Made by a program: the position numbers and the translations under genes
Notes under the pieces: model-generated
Databases searched by the model: none
The model's input: only the letters and a program-made list of their open reading frames with translations
What the model was told of the DNA's origin: nothing
Shown here: positions 18,519 through 26,920 of the stretch, piece by piece
Position numbering within the stretch: the first letter of the stretch is position 1
How the letters are laid out: each line of letters opens with the position of its first letter
NCBI RefSeq assembly: GCF_003967555.1
Contig: NZ_BIFS01000002.1
Location: forward strand, 682,001 to 746,000
Length of the DNA: 64,000 nt
Source: Dictyobacter kobayashii
GTDB lineage: Bacteria; Chloroflexota; Ktedonobacteria; Ktedonobacterales; Ktedonobacteraceae
Direction of reading: 5' to 3'

Positions 18519-20831
18519 ATGGAGCAAGAACGATGGCGCGTACTTGTGCAGGGAATCGTGCAGGGAGTAGGCTTTCGTCCGTTTGTGTATGGATTAGCAC
18601 GGCGCTGGCAATTGGGGGGCTTTGTCCTCAATAATAGTCAGGGCGTGGTTATCGAGCTTGAGGGAGCACTCGCCGCGCTGGAAGCATTTCAACAAGCCTT
18701 GCTGACTGAACTTCCTCCGCTGGCTCAGATCGATGAGGTGCAGGTCACGCAGATGGATATACAGGGTGAGAATGCCTTTGTGATTGTTGAGAGCCAGCGC
18801 CAGGCCGAAAGGCGTACTTTGATCTCGCCAGATACCGCTATCTGTGCCGATTGCTTGCATGAACTCTTTGAGCCTCTTGATCGCCGCTTCCATTATCCTT
18901 TCATCAATTGTACTAATTGTGGTCCTCGCTTCACAATTATCCAGGATGTTCCCTATGATCGCGCCAATACGACTATGCGTGGCTTTCAAATGTGTGAGCA
19001 GTGCCAGCGTGAGTATAGTGATCCGCTGGATCGCCGTTTCCATGCCCAGCCAGATGCCTGCGCCCGCTGTGGGCCCGGCGTCTATCTGCAGATGCGACCA
19101 GCTACTGAGTTGGTGGCAGCTAGTGGTACAGAGATTGAGCGGACCGCCGCCTATCTGGCTCAGGGTGCGGTGATGGCGATTAAAGGATTGGGCGGCTACC
19201 ACCTGGCCTGCGATGCCATGAACGATCAGGCTGTCCAGCAGCTACGTATCCGCAAGCAACGTGAGGCCAGGCCATTCGCCTTGATGGTTGCTAATATGGA
19301 TAGCGCGCGCCAACTCTGCCAGATTAATGATGAAGAAGCTGTTTTGTTGCAATCGCATCGACGCCCAATTGTGTTGCTCAAAAAGAGGGAACAGCAAATT
19401 GTAGCTCCCGCCGTAGCCCCGGGACATCAAACGCTGGGATTAATGCTGCCATATACACCGCTCCATTATCTGCTCCTGGCTGCCTGCCAGCAATATTTTG
19501 CACCTGAGCTGCCAGTCATACTGGTAATGACCAGCGGCAATGTGAGCGATGAGCCAATCGCTTATCGCGATGAGGATGCCAGCACACGCCTGGCTGCTAT
19601 CAGTGATGGGATACTGGCACATAATCGTGAGATCTTTATGCGTTGCGATGACTCGGTACTTAAAGTGACAGCTAGCGGACCACAGTTCTTACGCCGCTCT
19701 CGTGGCTATGTACCAGAACCACTGATGTTGCCCTGGCCTGTCCTCATGCCTATTCTGGCCTGTGGCGCGCACCTCAAGAATACATTCTGTCTGGCCAAAG
19801 AAAAACAGGCATTTATCAGTCATCATATCGGGGATCTGGAAAATCTGGAGACACTACTCTCCTTCAGGGAAGGGATTGAGCATTTTAAACGCCTCTTTGA
19901 TATCGAACCGGCAGTTGTCGTACACGACCTGCATCCTGATTACCTGGCAACCCGCTATGCGTTAGAACTTGATCTGCCCAGGATAGGCGTGCAACATCAT
20001 CATGCACATATAGCCAGCGCGATGATTGAACATGCTTTGACTGAACCTGTAATTGGGATTGCCGCCGATGGCTCTGGCTATGGTACAGATGGCGCGATCT
20101 GGGGCGGCGAAATCCTGCAGGCAGATCTATGTAGTTTTGAGCGTTGCTTTCACCTCGCCTATATGCCTTTACCAGGCGGCGAGCAAGCGATAAAACAGCC
20201 ATGGCGTATGGCCGCAGCCTATCTTTATGCCGCTTATGGCAGTGACTTTCAGGGATTACATATCCCATTCAGCCAGCAATTGCCCCGGCAGACCTGGAAG
20301 ACACTGGCTCAGATGATTGAGCGGCGCTTGAATTGCCCGGCCACATCCAGCCTGGGGCGTCTCTTCGACGCGGTTGCGGCTTTACTGGGCATTCGTTCAC
20401 AGGTGCAATATGAAGGACAGGCTGCGATAGAACTCGAGCAACTGGCGCTGACATGTAAAGATCCACAGCAGAGCTATCCTTATAATATCTCAACTCTCAC
20501 GGCAGAATTGGAGGTACTTCCTACCATCCAGGCTATTGTCAGAGATATAGAGCAGCATGTTCAACCAGCCACCATCGCCCGCCGTTTCCATAGCACAATT
20601 ATTCAATTGTTAGTAGATGCCTGTAAAGAGGTGCGCAAGAGAGATAGCATACATAAAGTGGTTCTAGGAGGAGGAGTTTTTCAGAATCAATTACTACTAG
20701 AAGAGCTGGTCACTGTTCTGGACCAGAATGCCTTTGAAATCTATCTCAACAAGAAGGTTCCTGTCAACGATGGAGGGCTGAGTCTGGGGCAATTGGCGAT
20801 CGCGGCGGCGCAATTAAAAAAGATAAGCTGA
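18519..20831 (+). CDS. hypF: HypF carbamoyltransferase, [NiFe]-hydrogenase maturation
   Basis: 770 residues, full length for HypF. Domains in order: acylphosphatase (VQGVGFRPFVYGLA, near residue 15), two zinc fingers of the Cx2C-x18-Cx2C kind (CADCLHELFEPLD and CEQCQREYSDPLD), a YrdC-like domain (KGLGGYHLACDA, then TSGNVSDEP) and a Kae1-like C-terminal domain (QHHHAHIASAM, DGSGYGTDGAIWGGE, GGGVFQN). HypF makes the thiocarbamate on HypE that becomes the cyanide ligand of hydrogenase. ATG 18519 is used since AGGAG (18507-18511) is 7 bases upstream; a GTG six bases earlier is too close. No other hyp or hydrogenase gene is in the window, so the partner genes must lie elsewhere or be absent. Confidence 0.96.
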   Translation: MEQERWRVLVQGIVQGVGFRPFVYGLARRWQLGGFVLNNSQGVVIELEGALAALEAFQQALLTELPPLAQIDEVQVTQMDIQGENAFVIVESQRQAERRTLISPDTAICADCLHELFEPLDRRFHYPFINCTNCGPRFTIIQDVPYDRANTTMRGFQMCEQCQREYSDPLDRRFHAQPDACARCGPGVYLQMRPATELVAASGTEIERTAAYLAQGAVMAIKGLGGYHLACDAMNDQAVQQLRIRKQREARPFALMVANMDSARQLCQINDEEAVLLQSHRRPIVLLKKREQQIVAPAVAPGHQTLGLMLPYTPLHYLLLAACQQYFAPELPVILVMTSGNVSDEPIAYRDEDASTRLAAISDGILAHNREIFMRCDDSVLKVTASGPQFLRRSRGYVPEPLMLPWPVLMPILACGAHLKNTFCLAKEKQAFISHHIGDLENLETLLSFREGIEHFKRLFDIEPAVVVHDLHPDYLATRYALELDLPRIGVQHHHAHIASAMIEHALTEPVIGIAADGSGYGTDGAIWGGEILQADLCSFERCFHLAYMPLPGGEQAIKQPWRMAAAYLYAAYGSDFQGLHIPFSQQLPRQTWKTLAQMIERRLNCPATSSLGRLFDAVAALLGIRSQVQYEGQAAIELEQLALTCKDPQQSYPYNISTLTAELEVLPTIQAIVRDIEQHVQPATIARRFHSTIIQLLVDACKEVRKRDSIHKVVLGGGVFQNQLLLEELVTVLDQNAFEIYLNKKVPVNDGGLSLGQLAIAAAQLKKIS

Positions 20832-20957
20832 CATAAATACTAAAACACAATATACAAGCACGCCACCACTCCGGAAGCAGGAAAAACAATCTGCCTGCTA
20901 GGCCATAGAGTGATGGCGCTCGTGGTTGTGCCATTTATCACATGGCTGCGCCACAAA

Positions 20958-21284
20958 TTAATGGTGATGTCCGCCGTGACCGCCGTGACCACCGTGACCA
21001 CCGTGACCACCGTGACGATGACCAAAGCGGCCCCTACCAAAGCGGCGATGACCCCAACCACGACCCCAACCCCAACCACCATAACCCCAACCACCATAAC
21101 CGAAGCCATAGCCATAACCGCCACACCCACCATAACCGCCATAACCGCCATAACCGCCCCAACCACCATTGACCTCATCTAACTGTTGGTCGGTCAATTC
21201 CTCGGCATCCACTTTCGCTAAAAGTTCGGGATACGACTGTTCACTCAGGACATCTACGCGTTGATCTGTTTTGCGATTAAACAT
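20958..21284 (-). CDS. Gly/His-rich peptide with double-glycine-type leader, paralogue 1
   Basis: 108 residues. The leader, MFNRKTDQRVDVLSEQSYPE then LLAKVDAEELTDQQLDEVNGG, has the acidic helix ending in VNGG that marks substrates of C39 peptidase/ABC exporters. The core is mostly Gly with Tyr and Trp (GGYGGYGGYGGCGGYG), one Cys, then a basic stretch (HRRFGRGRFGHRH) and a tail of repeated HGG ending HHH. ATG 21284 is chosen because AAAGGA lies 8 bases upstream and because the third paralogue has no earlier ATG. The His tail suggests binding of Ni, Cu or Zn; the leader suggests export or RiPP-like maturation. No modifying enzyme is adjacent. A simple structural Gly-rich protein is the main alternative. 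Confidence 0.82.
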   Translation of the reverse strand: MFNRKTDQRVDVLSEQSYPELLAKVDAEELTDQQLDEVNGGWGGYGGYGGYGGCGGYGYGFGYGGWGYGGWGWGRGWGHRRFGRGRFGHRHGGHGGHGGHGGHGGHHH

Positions 21285-21336
21285 CACGTTCATCCTTTCG
21301 TAAAGTATCAGGAAGTCCTACCGGGAAAAACTCCAG

Positions 21337-21384
21337 GTGGCCATGTGCCACTTCATATGTACCCTATGCTGATTTATATGTCAA
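21337..21384 (-). promoter_or_regulatory. Promoter and 5'UTR hairpin of Gly/His-rich gene 1
   Basis: Read leftward: -35 TTGACA (21379-21384), 17-base spacer, -10 TACATA (21356-21361), then a small hairpin GTGGCACATGGCCAC (21337-21351) in the leader RNA. Spacer length and nearly all bases are the same in front of paralogues 2 and 3, which supports the call. Confidence 0.75.
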
Positions 21385-21690
21385 GTCTACTATAATTTTT
21401 AGATCATCAAAATTTAATAATAAATTAATCTATTATCACCTGAACATATAAACCTAATAGAGATAAGCGGGAGAATAGACGCAAAAAAACAAGTATTTTT
21501 TATATAAAAAGTTATTTTGGAAGGATAGCAGGCCTTTTTAGCAGGGTAAATTGAGGGAAGGAATCGATTAGGAAAAATGGCCAAAAATAAAATTCTTTAT
21601 AAAGAAATTTCTTTATAAATCAACTTATGGGGACTGGTATATTTTCTCGCTCGTCGGAAAACACAGCTAAAAATTTTTTTGAGGGCAACA

Positions 21691-21760
21691 ACGACACTCC
21701 AGGTAACTTGTACCTGGAGTGTCGTATGTATGGTCATAAGCTTTAATTCATGACCATACA
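21691..21760 (-). terminator. Paired hairpins after Gly/His-rich gene 2
   Basis: Just past the stop codon, TGTATGGTCAT pairs with ATGACCATACA (21727-21760), and next ACGACACTCCAGGTA pairs perfectly with TACCTGGAGTGTCGT (21691-21725), followed by TGTTG. The same two-hairpin layout, with different bases, follows gene 3. They may end transcription or protect the 3' end. Confidence 0.7.
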
Positions 21761-21765
21761 ACTGA

Positions 21766-22116
21766 TTAATGGTGATGTCCACCGTGTCCGCCATGGCCGC
21801 CGTGATGATGTCCGCCATGTCCACCGTGATGATGTCCACCCCGACCGCGACCACCACGGCCCCAGCCACCACGACCCCAACCACCGTAACCACCCCAACC
21901 ACCCCAACCACCCCAACCACCGTATCCACCACCACAGCCGCCATAGCCAAAACCATTACCCCAACCACCGTATCCACCACCCCAACCACCACAGGTGCCA
22001 TTGACATCCTGCAACTGCTGGTCGGACAATTCCTCGGCATCAATGTTGACTAAAAATTCTGGATACGACTGCTCACTCAGGATATCCACGCTCTGGTCTT
22101 TTTTGCTGTTAAACAT
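21766..22116 (-). CDS. Gly/His-rich peptide with double-glycine-type leader, paralogue 2
   Basis: 116 residues. The leader MFNSKKDQSVDILSEQSYPE, FLVNIDAEELSDQQLQDVNG is nearly that of paralogue 3. The cleavage position reads G-T instead of G-G, followed by CGGWGGGYGGWGNGF. The core has two Cys, many Trp and Tyr, an Arg-Gly stretch (RGGWGRGGRGRGG) and a His-rich tail (HHHGGHGGHHHGG, ending HHH). Start chosen as for paralogue 1: AAAGGA eight bases upstream. Leader, promoter and untranslated parts are more alike between the paralogues than the core, which varies in length and repeat order. This is what is expected of a family with a conserved recognition sequence and a free core. Confidence 0.82.
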   Translation of the reverse strand: MFNSKKDQSVDILSEQSYPEFLVNIDAEELSDQQLQDVNGTCGGWGGGYGGWGNGFGYGGCGGGYGGWGGWGGWGGYGGWGRGGWGRGGRGRGGHHHGGHGGHHHGGHGGHGGHHH

Positions 22117-22167
22117 CACGTTCATCCTTTCATAAAGTATCAGGAAGTCCCACTGGAAATTTTCCAG

Positions 22168-22215
22168 TTGGCCATGTGCCACTTCATATGTACCCTATGC
22201 TGATTTATATGTCAA
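22168..22215 (-). promoter_or_regulatory. Promoter and 5'UTR hairpin of Gly/His-rich gene 2
   Basis: -35 TTGACA (22210-22215), 17-base spacer, -10 TACATA (22187-22192) and the hairpin around TGGCACATGGCCA. A second small hairpin CTGGAAAATTTCCAG follows (about 22153-22167), also kept in gene 3. Confidence 0.75.
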
Positions 22216-22451
22216 GTCTACTATAATTGATGTATTCACTAAATTTAATAATTAATTAATCTATCGTTGCCAGAGCATGTCGATCTAATAGCGAAACACA
22301 GAAGTCTATCGCTCGTATAACGAAAAATTCCAGTATGAAACGCTATTCAATGAGGAAATTGAACTCTTTTGAACAGTCAAAATGGAGAATGAAAATGAGA
22401 AAAGAAGTCGACCAAAAATAAAGTTCCTCCTGAAAGAACTTCATTTTGTGT

Positions 22452-22643
22452 CTATTGGTGTAGGCTAGATTGCTTCATACCCGCTACCAGAGAGTAGCCA
22501 TAGTATGCTGGAAACAACATTTGAAAATACCGCTTGATGACGGCTAACTGCGGCACCATGACGTATCGGTTAACATGGATCAGTTTCCAGGTGACCGCGC
22601 TCAGTAAAATAAATGGGATGAGGAGCAAAAAAAATATGAGCAC
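22452..22643 (-). CDS. Possible small membrane protein between the Gly/His-rich genes
   Basis: 63 codons from GTG 22643: MLIFFLLLIPFILLSAVTWK, a hydrophobic helix, then a basic amphipathic part (RYVMVPQLAVIKRYFQML) and SLVAGMKQSSLHQ. There is no clear ribosome site and the GTG start is a guess. It could be a small exporter or immunity-type protein for the peptides, a piece of a larger lost membrane protein, or chance. Its place between two paralogous genes on the same strand is the only support. Confidence 0.3.
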   Translation of the reverse strand: MLIFFLLLIPFILLSAVTWKLIHVNRYVMVPQLAVIKRYFQMLFPAYYGYSLVAGMKQSSLHQ

Positions 22644-22742
22644 GTGAGCAAGCTTATTGTTTATATTAATTGTTTATATTAACTGTACACTGAAGGGATG
22701 AATGATGAATGTTCCGCAAGCTCAGGGTGAGTTATGATGGTT

Positions 22743-22827
22743 GTTACTCAGGGCGCAGCTGCATGGAAGTAGCTGCGCCCTGAGTAACATAGGTACGTGT
22801 GGTCATGCATTTTGCTGCATGACCACA
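22743..22827 (-). terminator. Paired hairpins after Gly/His-rich gene 3
   Basis: TGTGGTCATGCA pairs with TGCATGACCACA (22798-22827), and then GTTACTCAGGGCGCAGCT (22743-22760) pairs perfectly with AGCTGCGCCCTGAGTAAC (22771-22788). There is no long T-run. The layout copies that after gene 2. Confidence 0.7.
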
Positions 22828-22834
22828 CAACCGA

Positions 22835-23215
22835 CTAATGGTGGTGATGTCCGCCGCCGTGACCGCCGTGATGATGCCCGCCGTGATGGTGTCCACCGCC
22901 GCCGCCGTTATTGTTATTATTACCACCATTACCCCAACCACCGTATCCACCCCAGCCACCCCAGCCACCCCAGCCACCAAAGTTACCCAGACCCCAGCCG
23001 CCGAAGCCATATCCGCCGCCGCAACCGCCACAGCCACCAAAACCACCACCCCAACCACCGAAACCGAAGCCATATCCGCCGCCGCCGCCCCAGGCGCCAT
23101 TAACTTTCTGCAGCTGCTGATCAGACAATTCCTCGGCATCAATGTTGACTAAAAATTCTGGATATGACTGCTCACTCAGGATATCCATGCTCTGCTCATT
23201 TTTGCTGTTAAACAT
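22835..23215 (-). CDS. Gly/His-rich peptide with double-glycine-type leader, paralogue 3
   Basis: 126 residues. The ATG at 23215 is the only one available: AAAGGA lies eight bases upstream, and the codons before it give no Met, which settles the start of all three paralogues. The leader is MFNSKNEQSMDILSEQSYPE, FLVNIDAEELSDQQLQKVNG, ending G-A. The core has GGCGGCGGG (two Cys), repeats of GGWGGWGGW, an Asn run (NNNNN) and a tail HHHGGHHHGGHGGGHHHH. The Gly-rich body with aromatic residues recalls microcin-like or cell-surface Gly-rich proteins, while the His tail recalls nickel-storage proteins. CopC-CopD is the next gene downstream of its promoter, on the same strand, ending 251 bases before this start. 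Confidence 0.82.
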   Translation of the reverse strand: MFNSKNEQSMDILSEQSYPEFLVNIDAEELSDQQLQKVNGAWGGGGGYGFGFGGWGGGFGGCGGCGGGYGFGGWGLGNFGGWGGWGGWGGYGGWGNGGNNNNNGGGGGHHHGGHHHGGHGGGHHHH

Positions 23216-23265
23216 CGAATTCGTCCTTTCGTAAAGTATCAGGATCTCTCACTGGATTTTTCCAG

Positions 23266-23313
23266 GTGGCCATGTGCCACTTCATATGTACCCTATGGTG
23301 ATTTATATGTCAA
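23266..23313 (-). promoter_or_regulatory. Promoter and 5'UTR hairpin of Gly/His-rich gene 3
   Basis: -35 TTGACA (23308-23313), 17-base spacer, -10 TACATA (23285-23290) and hairpin GTGGCACATGGCCAC (23266-23280). Upstream lies the AT-rich block ATTAACTAATTATTAAAC, similar in all three copies and a possible UP element. Confidence 0.75.
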
Positions 23314-23465
23314 GTCCATAATAATCTACGAATTCACTAAGTTTAATAATTAGTTAATCTTTCGTGGCTATTGCATATTAAATCAATAGCAATATATAGG
23401 ATTCGCAATCTTAAATGATGAGGAATCCTGCACGAAAAAGCCAAGCAATGATAATGTAGACCTTT

Positions 23466-24770
23466 TTAACGGGTTAATAAGGGAGGAGAAAGAGAAAGAA
23501 GAATTCCTGCTAGAATTAGAATTCCTATTAAGGCAACTTCTTCTAATATCCACCAGTATATAATAGGTTGTTTTCTTGCACGCCTGAATAAGGCCAAAAT
23601 GAACAAAATCGCGAGAAAAATGATGAGCTTTATTAATAGAACTCTTCCATAATTAGTAGTGATGAGATTAGAAATACTGGTAAACTGCAGCCAGCTAATA
23701 ATCACCCCTGAAATAAAGAGTTCAGCCACCGCAGTAGTCGCCAGGTAACCAAAACGTGTTAGCAGCACACTCTTTTGTGCAAGCAGTCTCTGGTGCCTCC
23801 AGAGGCCAGTCAAACTGCTCAGCCCTCCAATCCAGAGGCCCATTGAGATAAGGTGAACCATATGAGCCAGCAGGCTAATCCAGGGAGCACGGGAGCCCGT
23901 GGCATGACTACTGAAACTGTCGATTAATGCCAGTAAAATACCCACCAGGCAGGCCAATCGAACCCCTTTTTTCGCTCCTTGCTGTATAGCTCCCACCAGA
24001 ATCCATAGTACAAGTGCGGCCCCCAGGCGCAAAGATAGCAGCCAACCAAAATTAGTCGCCAGCAGGCCACCAATAATATCAAAGCTCAGCCCTTGACTGG
24101 CCGTTAGCCCCATACTCTGCGCCAGCAGTGCCAGCGGCTCAGCCAATACCAGCAGGGCGATACCATACTTTGCCAGGCGTAAAAGGTAATCTTGAATCTC
24201 TTCTACCGTTGACAGTTGTAGTGGATAGACAATCAGCCAGAGGAAAGCCAGAACCCCAAATCCAAGTGCATAGCCCAGGAAGTGCAGTAGCTGTGCTACA
24301 GCTTGCAGGACAGTATATATGAATGGCAGCTGCTCCTGTCCGGTGCTATTAGCCCAGGGACCTCCAGGCTGACCGACACTAAATATATACTTACCGCTTA
24401 CTGGCTGGGTATCCTGCGAAAGCACCTGCCAGCTGACAAGATAGCTACCTTTCGAGCGCGCATCAATCCCCATTTCCAACTGATTGCCAGAGATCTTTAC
24501 CGCCCCATGTATAATTTGCTGACCTGAAGGGGTCATCACAGTAATCGTCTGGACAATTGGTTGGACCGGCTCAGAAAACACTAACAGTAGTCGTGACGGT
24601 GGAAGAGCCTGTACACTGTTGGCAGCAGGATCCGCACGTAACAGGCTAGCATGCAAACTTCTAGCCTGGGCGGGTGTAGGATATAGTAACAGGAGGCCAA
24701 TAAGCACACTCCACATAATCCATAGACCCGACCAGTAATACTGTGACCGCCGAAGACGTGATATGGGCAT
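23466..24770 (-). CDS. CopC-CopD fusion, copper resistance/uptake membrane protein
   Basis: 434 residues. A signal-type segment (residues 16-36, ending AQA) leads to a CopC domain: HASLLRADPAANSV at residue 40, LLLVFSEPVQP, and SWQVLSQDTQPVSG, the equivalent of the SxDGHPxxG block. In this block the usual copper-ligand His is a Gln, so the Cu(II) site is probably weakened. From about residue 150 to the end there are some eight membrane segments of the CopD type, with HFLGYALGFGV and HMVHLISMGLWIGGL carrying His residues as in that family. Such fusions bring copper into, or move it across, the membrane. Its position beside three His-rich exported-type peptides suggests a metal theme. The broken MFS gene begins 9 bases upstream. 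Confidence 0.9.
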   Translation of the reverse strand: MPISRLRRSQYYWSGLWIMWSVLIGLLLLYPTPAQARSLHASLLRADPAANSVQALPPSRLLLVFSEPVQPIVQTITVMTPSGQQIIHGAVKISGNQLEMGIDARSKGSYLVSWQVLSQDTQPVSGKYIFSVGQPGGPWANSTGQEQLPFIYTVLQAVAQLLHFLGYALGFGVLAFLWLIVYPLQLSTVEEIQDYLLRLAKYGIALLVLAEPLALLAQSMGLTASQGLSFDIIGGLLATNFGWLLSLRLGAALVLWILVGAIQQGAKKGVRLACLVGILLALIDSFSSHATGSRAPWISLLAHMVHLISMGLWIGGLSSLTGLWRHQRLLAQKSVLLTRFGYLATTAVAELFISGVIISWLQFTSISNLITTNYGRVLLIKLIIFLAILFILALFRRARKQPIIYWWILEEVALIGILILAGILLSLSPPLLTR

Positions 24771-24778
24771 AACGGCCT

Positions 24779-26130
24779 CTAAATGCTTTCAGCCAGCGGA
24801 ACATCCATAGCGGATGGCACATCACTTACCAATGGCTGCTGCAGACGTGGCTTCCGGCCAATACGAATAACCATACCTGAAGCACAAAGGCAAAGCAAGC
24901 CAGCCGAAATAAAGCTGACCTGATAAGATCCCAACCAGGTGCGCAGCAGGCCAGCCATAAAAGCGGCTGTCGCGGCCCCCAGTTGGTGCGAGGCGAAGAT
25001 CCAGCCATAAATTACACCTGCATTGCGTACACCAAATAGCTCAGTGGTCAAACGTGCCGTTGGTGGCACGGTCGCGACCCAATCCAGCCCATAGAAAACA
25101 ATAAATACAGCTAGCGAGAGATAAGAGGAACTCAGTGCATATGGCAGAGCAATAGTGAGCAGCCACGCAATCCATAATACCAGCAGAGCACCAGCGAATC
25201 CCATCGATCAGTCAAATAGAGACAGCCAGCGATTATCCATGCGATCAGAAGCCAACCAGAAATTGTAGTGCCGATCAGGTCAAAAATACCGATTAAAGCT
25301 AGCATACTGGCAGCAGTCACTTCAGCAATGCCGTGGTCCATTGAAGCGGGAATCAAGTGGGTACCAATCAAACCATTGGTGGTGGCGCCACAGATAAAGA
25401 AACTTCCAGCCAGTAACCAGAAGTCAGGTACTCGTAAACCACGTCCTAACCCTCTGAGAGCACTAATAAATGGATTATCGGTGCTACTCGCCCCTGCTCC
25501 CTCCTCCTCAACCTCAGCTCCATAAGGGAGTAAGCCAATATCTCGTGGTCGCTCACGCATAAAGATGGCCACCAGCGGTACGACCAGCAGGGCCGCGCCA
25601 GCGGTGGTTAAAGCGGCAGAGCGCCAACCATAATTGACCGCTAAAGCCGCCAAAGCGGGCAAAAATACCAGTTGTCCGGCCGCATTGCTGGCGGAGAACA
25701 AACCTATTACCAGGCCTCTACGCTTCACAAACCAGCGATTCGCCACCATAGTACCCAATACCGAGGCAATGGCGCCGGTAGCAAGCCCAACCAGGAGTCC
25801 CCACAAGAGATCCAGTTGCCAGGGTTGATGCATAAAAATTGTCAGCCCGGCCGAGAGCGCAATCAGAAGTAAGGCCAGCACCATCACACGCCGAATACCA
25901 AAGCGCTCCATAATCGCCGCCACAAATGGTCCACTCAAGCCATAGAACACCAGATTGATAGAGACTGCCAGCGAAATTGTGGCCGCGCTCCAGCCAAACT
26001 CGTGTTCGAGCGGCACCAGCAATACGCTGGGAGTCGAGCGCATACCAGCGGCCGCCAGAAGCGCCAGAAAAACAACCACCGCGATAATCCAACTATAATG
26101 CAAACGTGATCGTTTCGATGGGAGATGCAT
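24779..26130 (-). pseudogene. MFS transporter broken by frame disruptions
   Basis: ATG 26130 (MHLPSKRSRLHYSW) has AAAGGAAAG just upstream. The first 300 residues are a normal MFS N-terminal half and loop (RLHYSWIIAVVVFLALLAAA, then PLEHEFGWS), of the monocarboxylate/oxalate-formate antiporter style. The frame stops at 25132; the rest (LPYALSSSYLSL, VFYGLDWVATVPP) is in another frame to 24779. One base added near 25152 would join them. In addition, 25190-25240 reads oddly: the expected loop TDRMDNRW appears out of frame and the segment before WYYGLRG is about 35 bases too long. At least two lesions, so probably truly dead. The TetR gene 26204 upstream likely controlled it. Confidence 0.75.
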
Positions 26131-26203
26131 GCTCTTTCCTTTTCCAATTGCTATGTGCATACTCATATCAAGAAGGTCAATTTAACAGGTCAATCTATTC
26201 TCT

Positions 26204-26785
26204 CTAGCCGCTTGTGGAACAATGGGCAACTATCAGTAAACGGGCCGCGTCTTTCACTGAGCAAACGGGTCCATCAGAACCAAAGATAGGAGTTGATGCA
26301 AAGACACCCTCCATCAGTAGCAGTAATTGATCAGCCAGTACAGCAGGCTGGGAAGCCGAGGTTTGCTGACAAATGGAGAGCAAGCGCCGCCGCACTTCAT
26401 ACTTGGTCGAATGTGGCAATAGATGTCCAGGATGGGTAACAGCGGGAAATTCTGTTGAGGCATTGATAAATGCACAGCCACGATAGCCCTGCACGCTAAC
26501 TTTCTCAACTAGAGCCTCAAAAAGGGCCAGCAATTGCTCCTGCGGCGCCCCTGCATAGGGTTGAACCGCAGCATCAAACCAGGCCAGAAAAGCTATCTGG
26601 CGCCGCTCTAGATAAGCCTCAATCAAAGCATCTTTCGAGTGGAAATGATAATAGAAAGTGGCTTTTGCCACCGAGGAACGCTCGATAATGGTGTCGATAC
26701 CAACTGAGCGAATACCCTCCTGGTAAAACAATTCAGAGGCTACATCTAAAATTCGAACACGTGCCGAACGCGCTGATGCTTCCAT
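26204..26785 (-). CDS. TetR-family transcriptional regulator
   Basis: 193 residues from ATG 26785, chosen for GGGGAGGG upstream; the frame runs on to 26866. The N-terminal helix-turn-helix is typical: RVRILDVASELFYQEG, SVGIDTIIERSSVAKATFYYHFHSKDAL split over two helices. The ligand domain (residues 75-190) contains YRGCAFINASTEFP, a phrase found in the subgroup that represses drug exporters. A 20-bp palindrome lies 38 bases before the start. The broken MFS gene follows 73 bases downstream on the same strand, so the pair was probably a repressor-exporter unit that is now without its exporter. Confidence 0.92.
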   Translation of the reverse strand: MEASARSARVRILDVASELFYQEGIRSVGIDTIIERSSVAKATFYYHFHSKDALIEAYLERRQIAFLAWFDAAVQPYAGAPQEQLLALFEALVEKVSVQGYRGCAFINASTEFPAVTHPGHLLPHSTKYEVRRRLLSICQQTSASQPAVLADQLLLLMEGVFASTPIFGSDGPVCSVKDAARLLIVAHCSTSG

Positions 26786-26822
26786 TACAATCCCTCCCCA
26801 TTTGATGAACAACTTCTCTCTA

Positions 26823-26842
26823 TATAGACAGACCTGTCTGTA
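26823..26842. promoter_or_regulatory. Probable TetR operator
   Basis: TATAGACAGACCTGTCTGTA: the arms AGACAG and CTGTCT are separated by two bases, with two further matching outer pairs. It lies between the promoter region and the TetR start codon and so probably serves autorepression. Confidence 0.65.
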
Positions 26843-26920
26843 TGATAACACAAAACTAAAGTACAAACCAGGGCAAAACCTTGTAGAGAGAGATGAAATT
26901 GATTTTTAGCCAGGGGAGGA

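Noticed and set aside
22452-22643. Dedicated exporter for the Gly/His-rich peptides
   Set aside because: Only one hydrophobic helix and no ATPase or C39 motif. Kept as a low-confidence small protein only.
20910-23152. Long open frames on the plus strand rich in Thr/Pro/Val or His/Asn/Pro opposite the Gly/His-rich genes
   Set aside because: They are the antisense and shifted readings of GGC/GGT/CAC repeats. They have no ribosome sites, and the promoters, leaders and hairpins all point to the minus strand.
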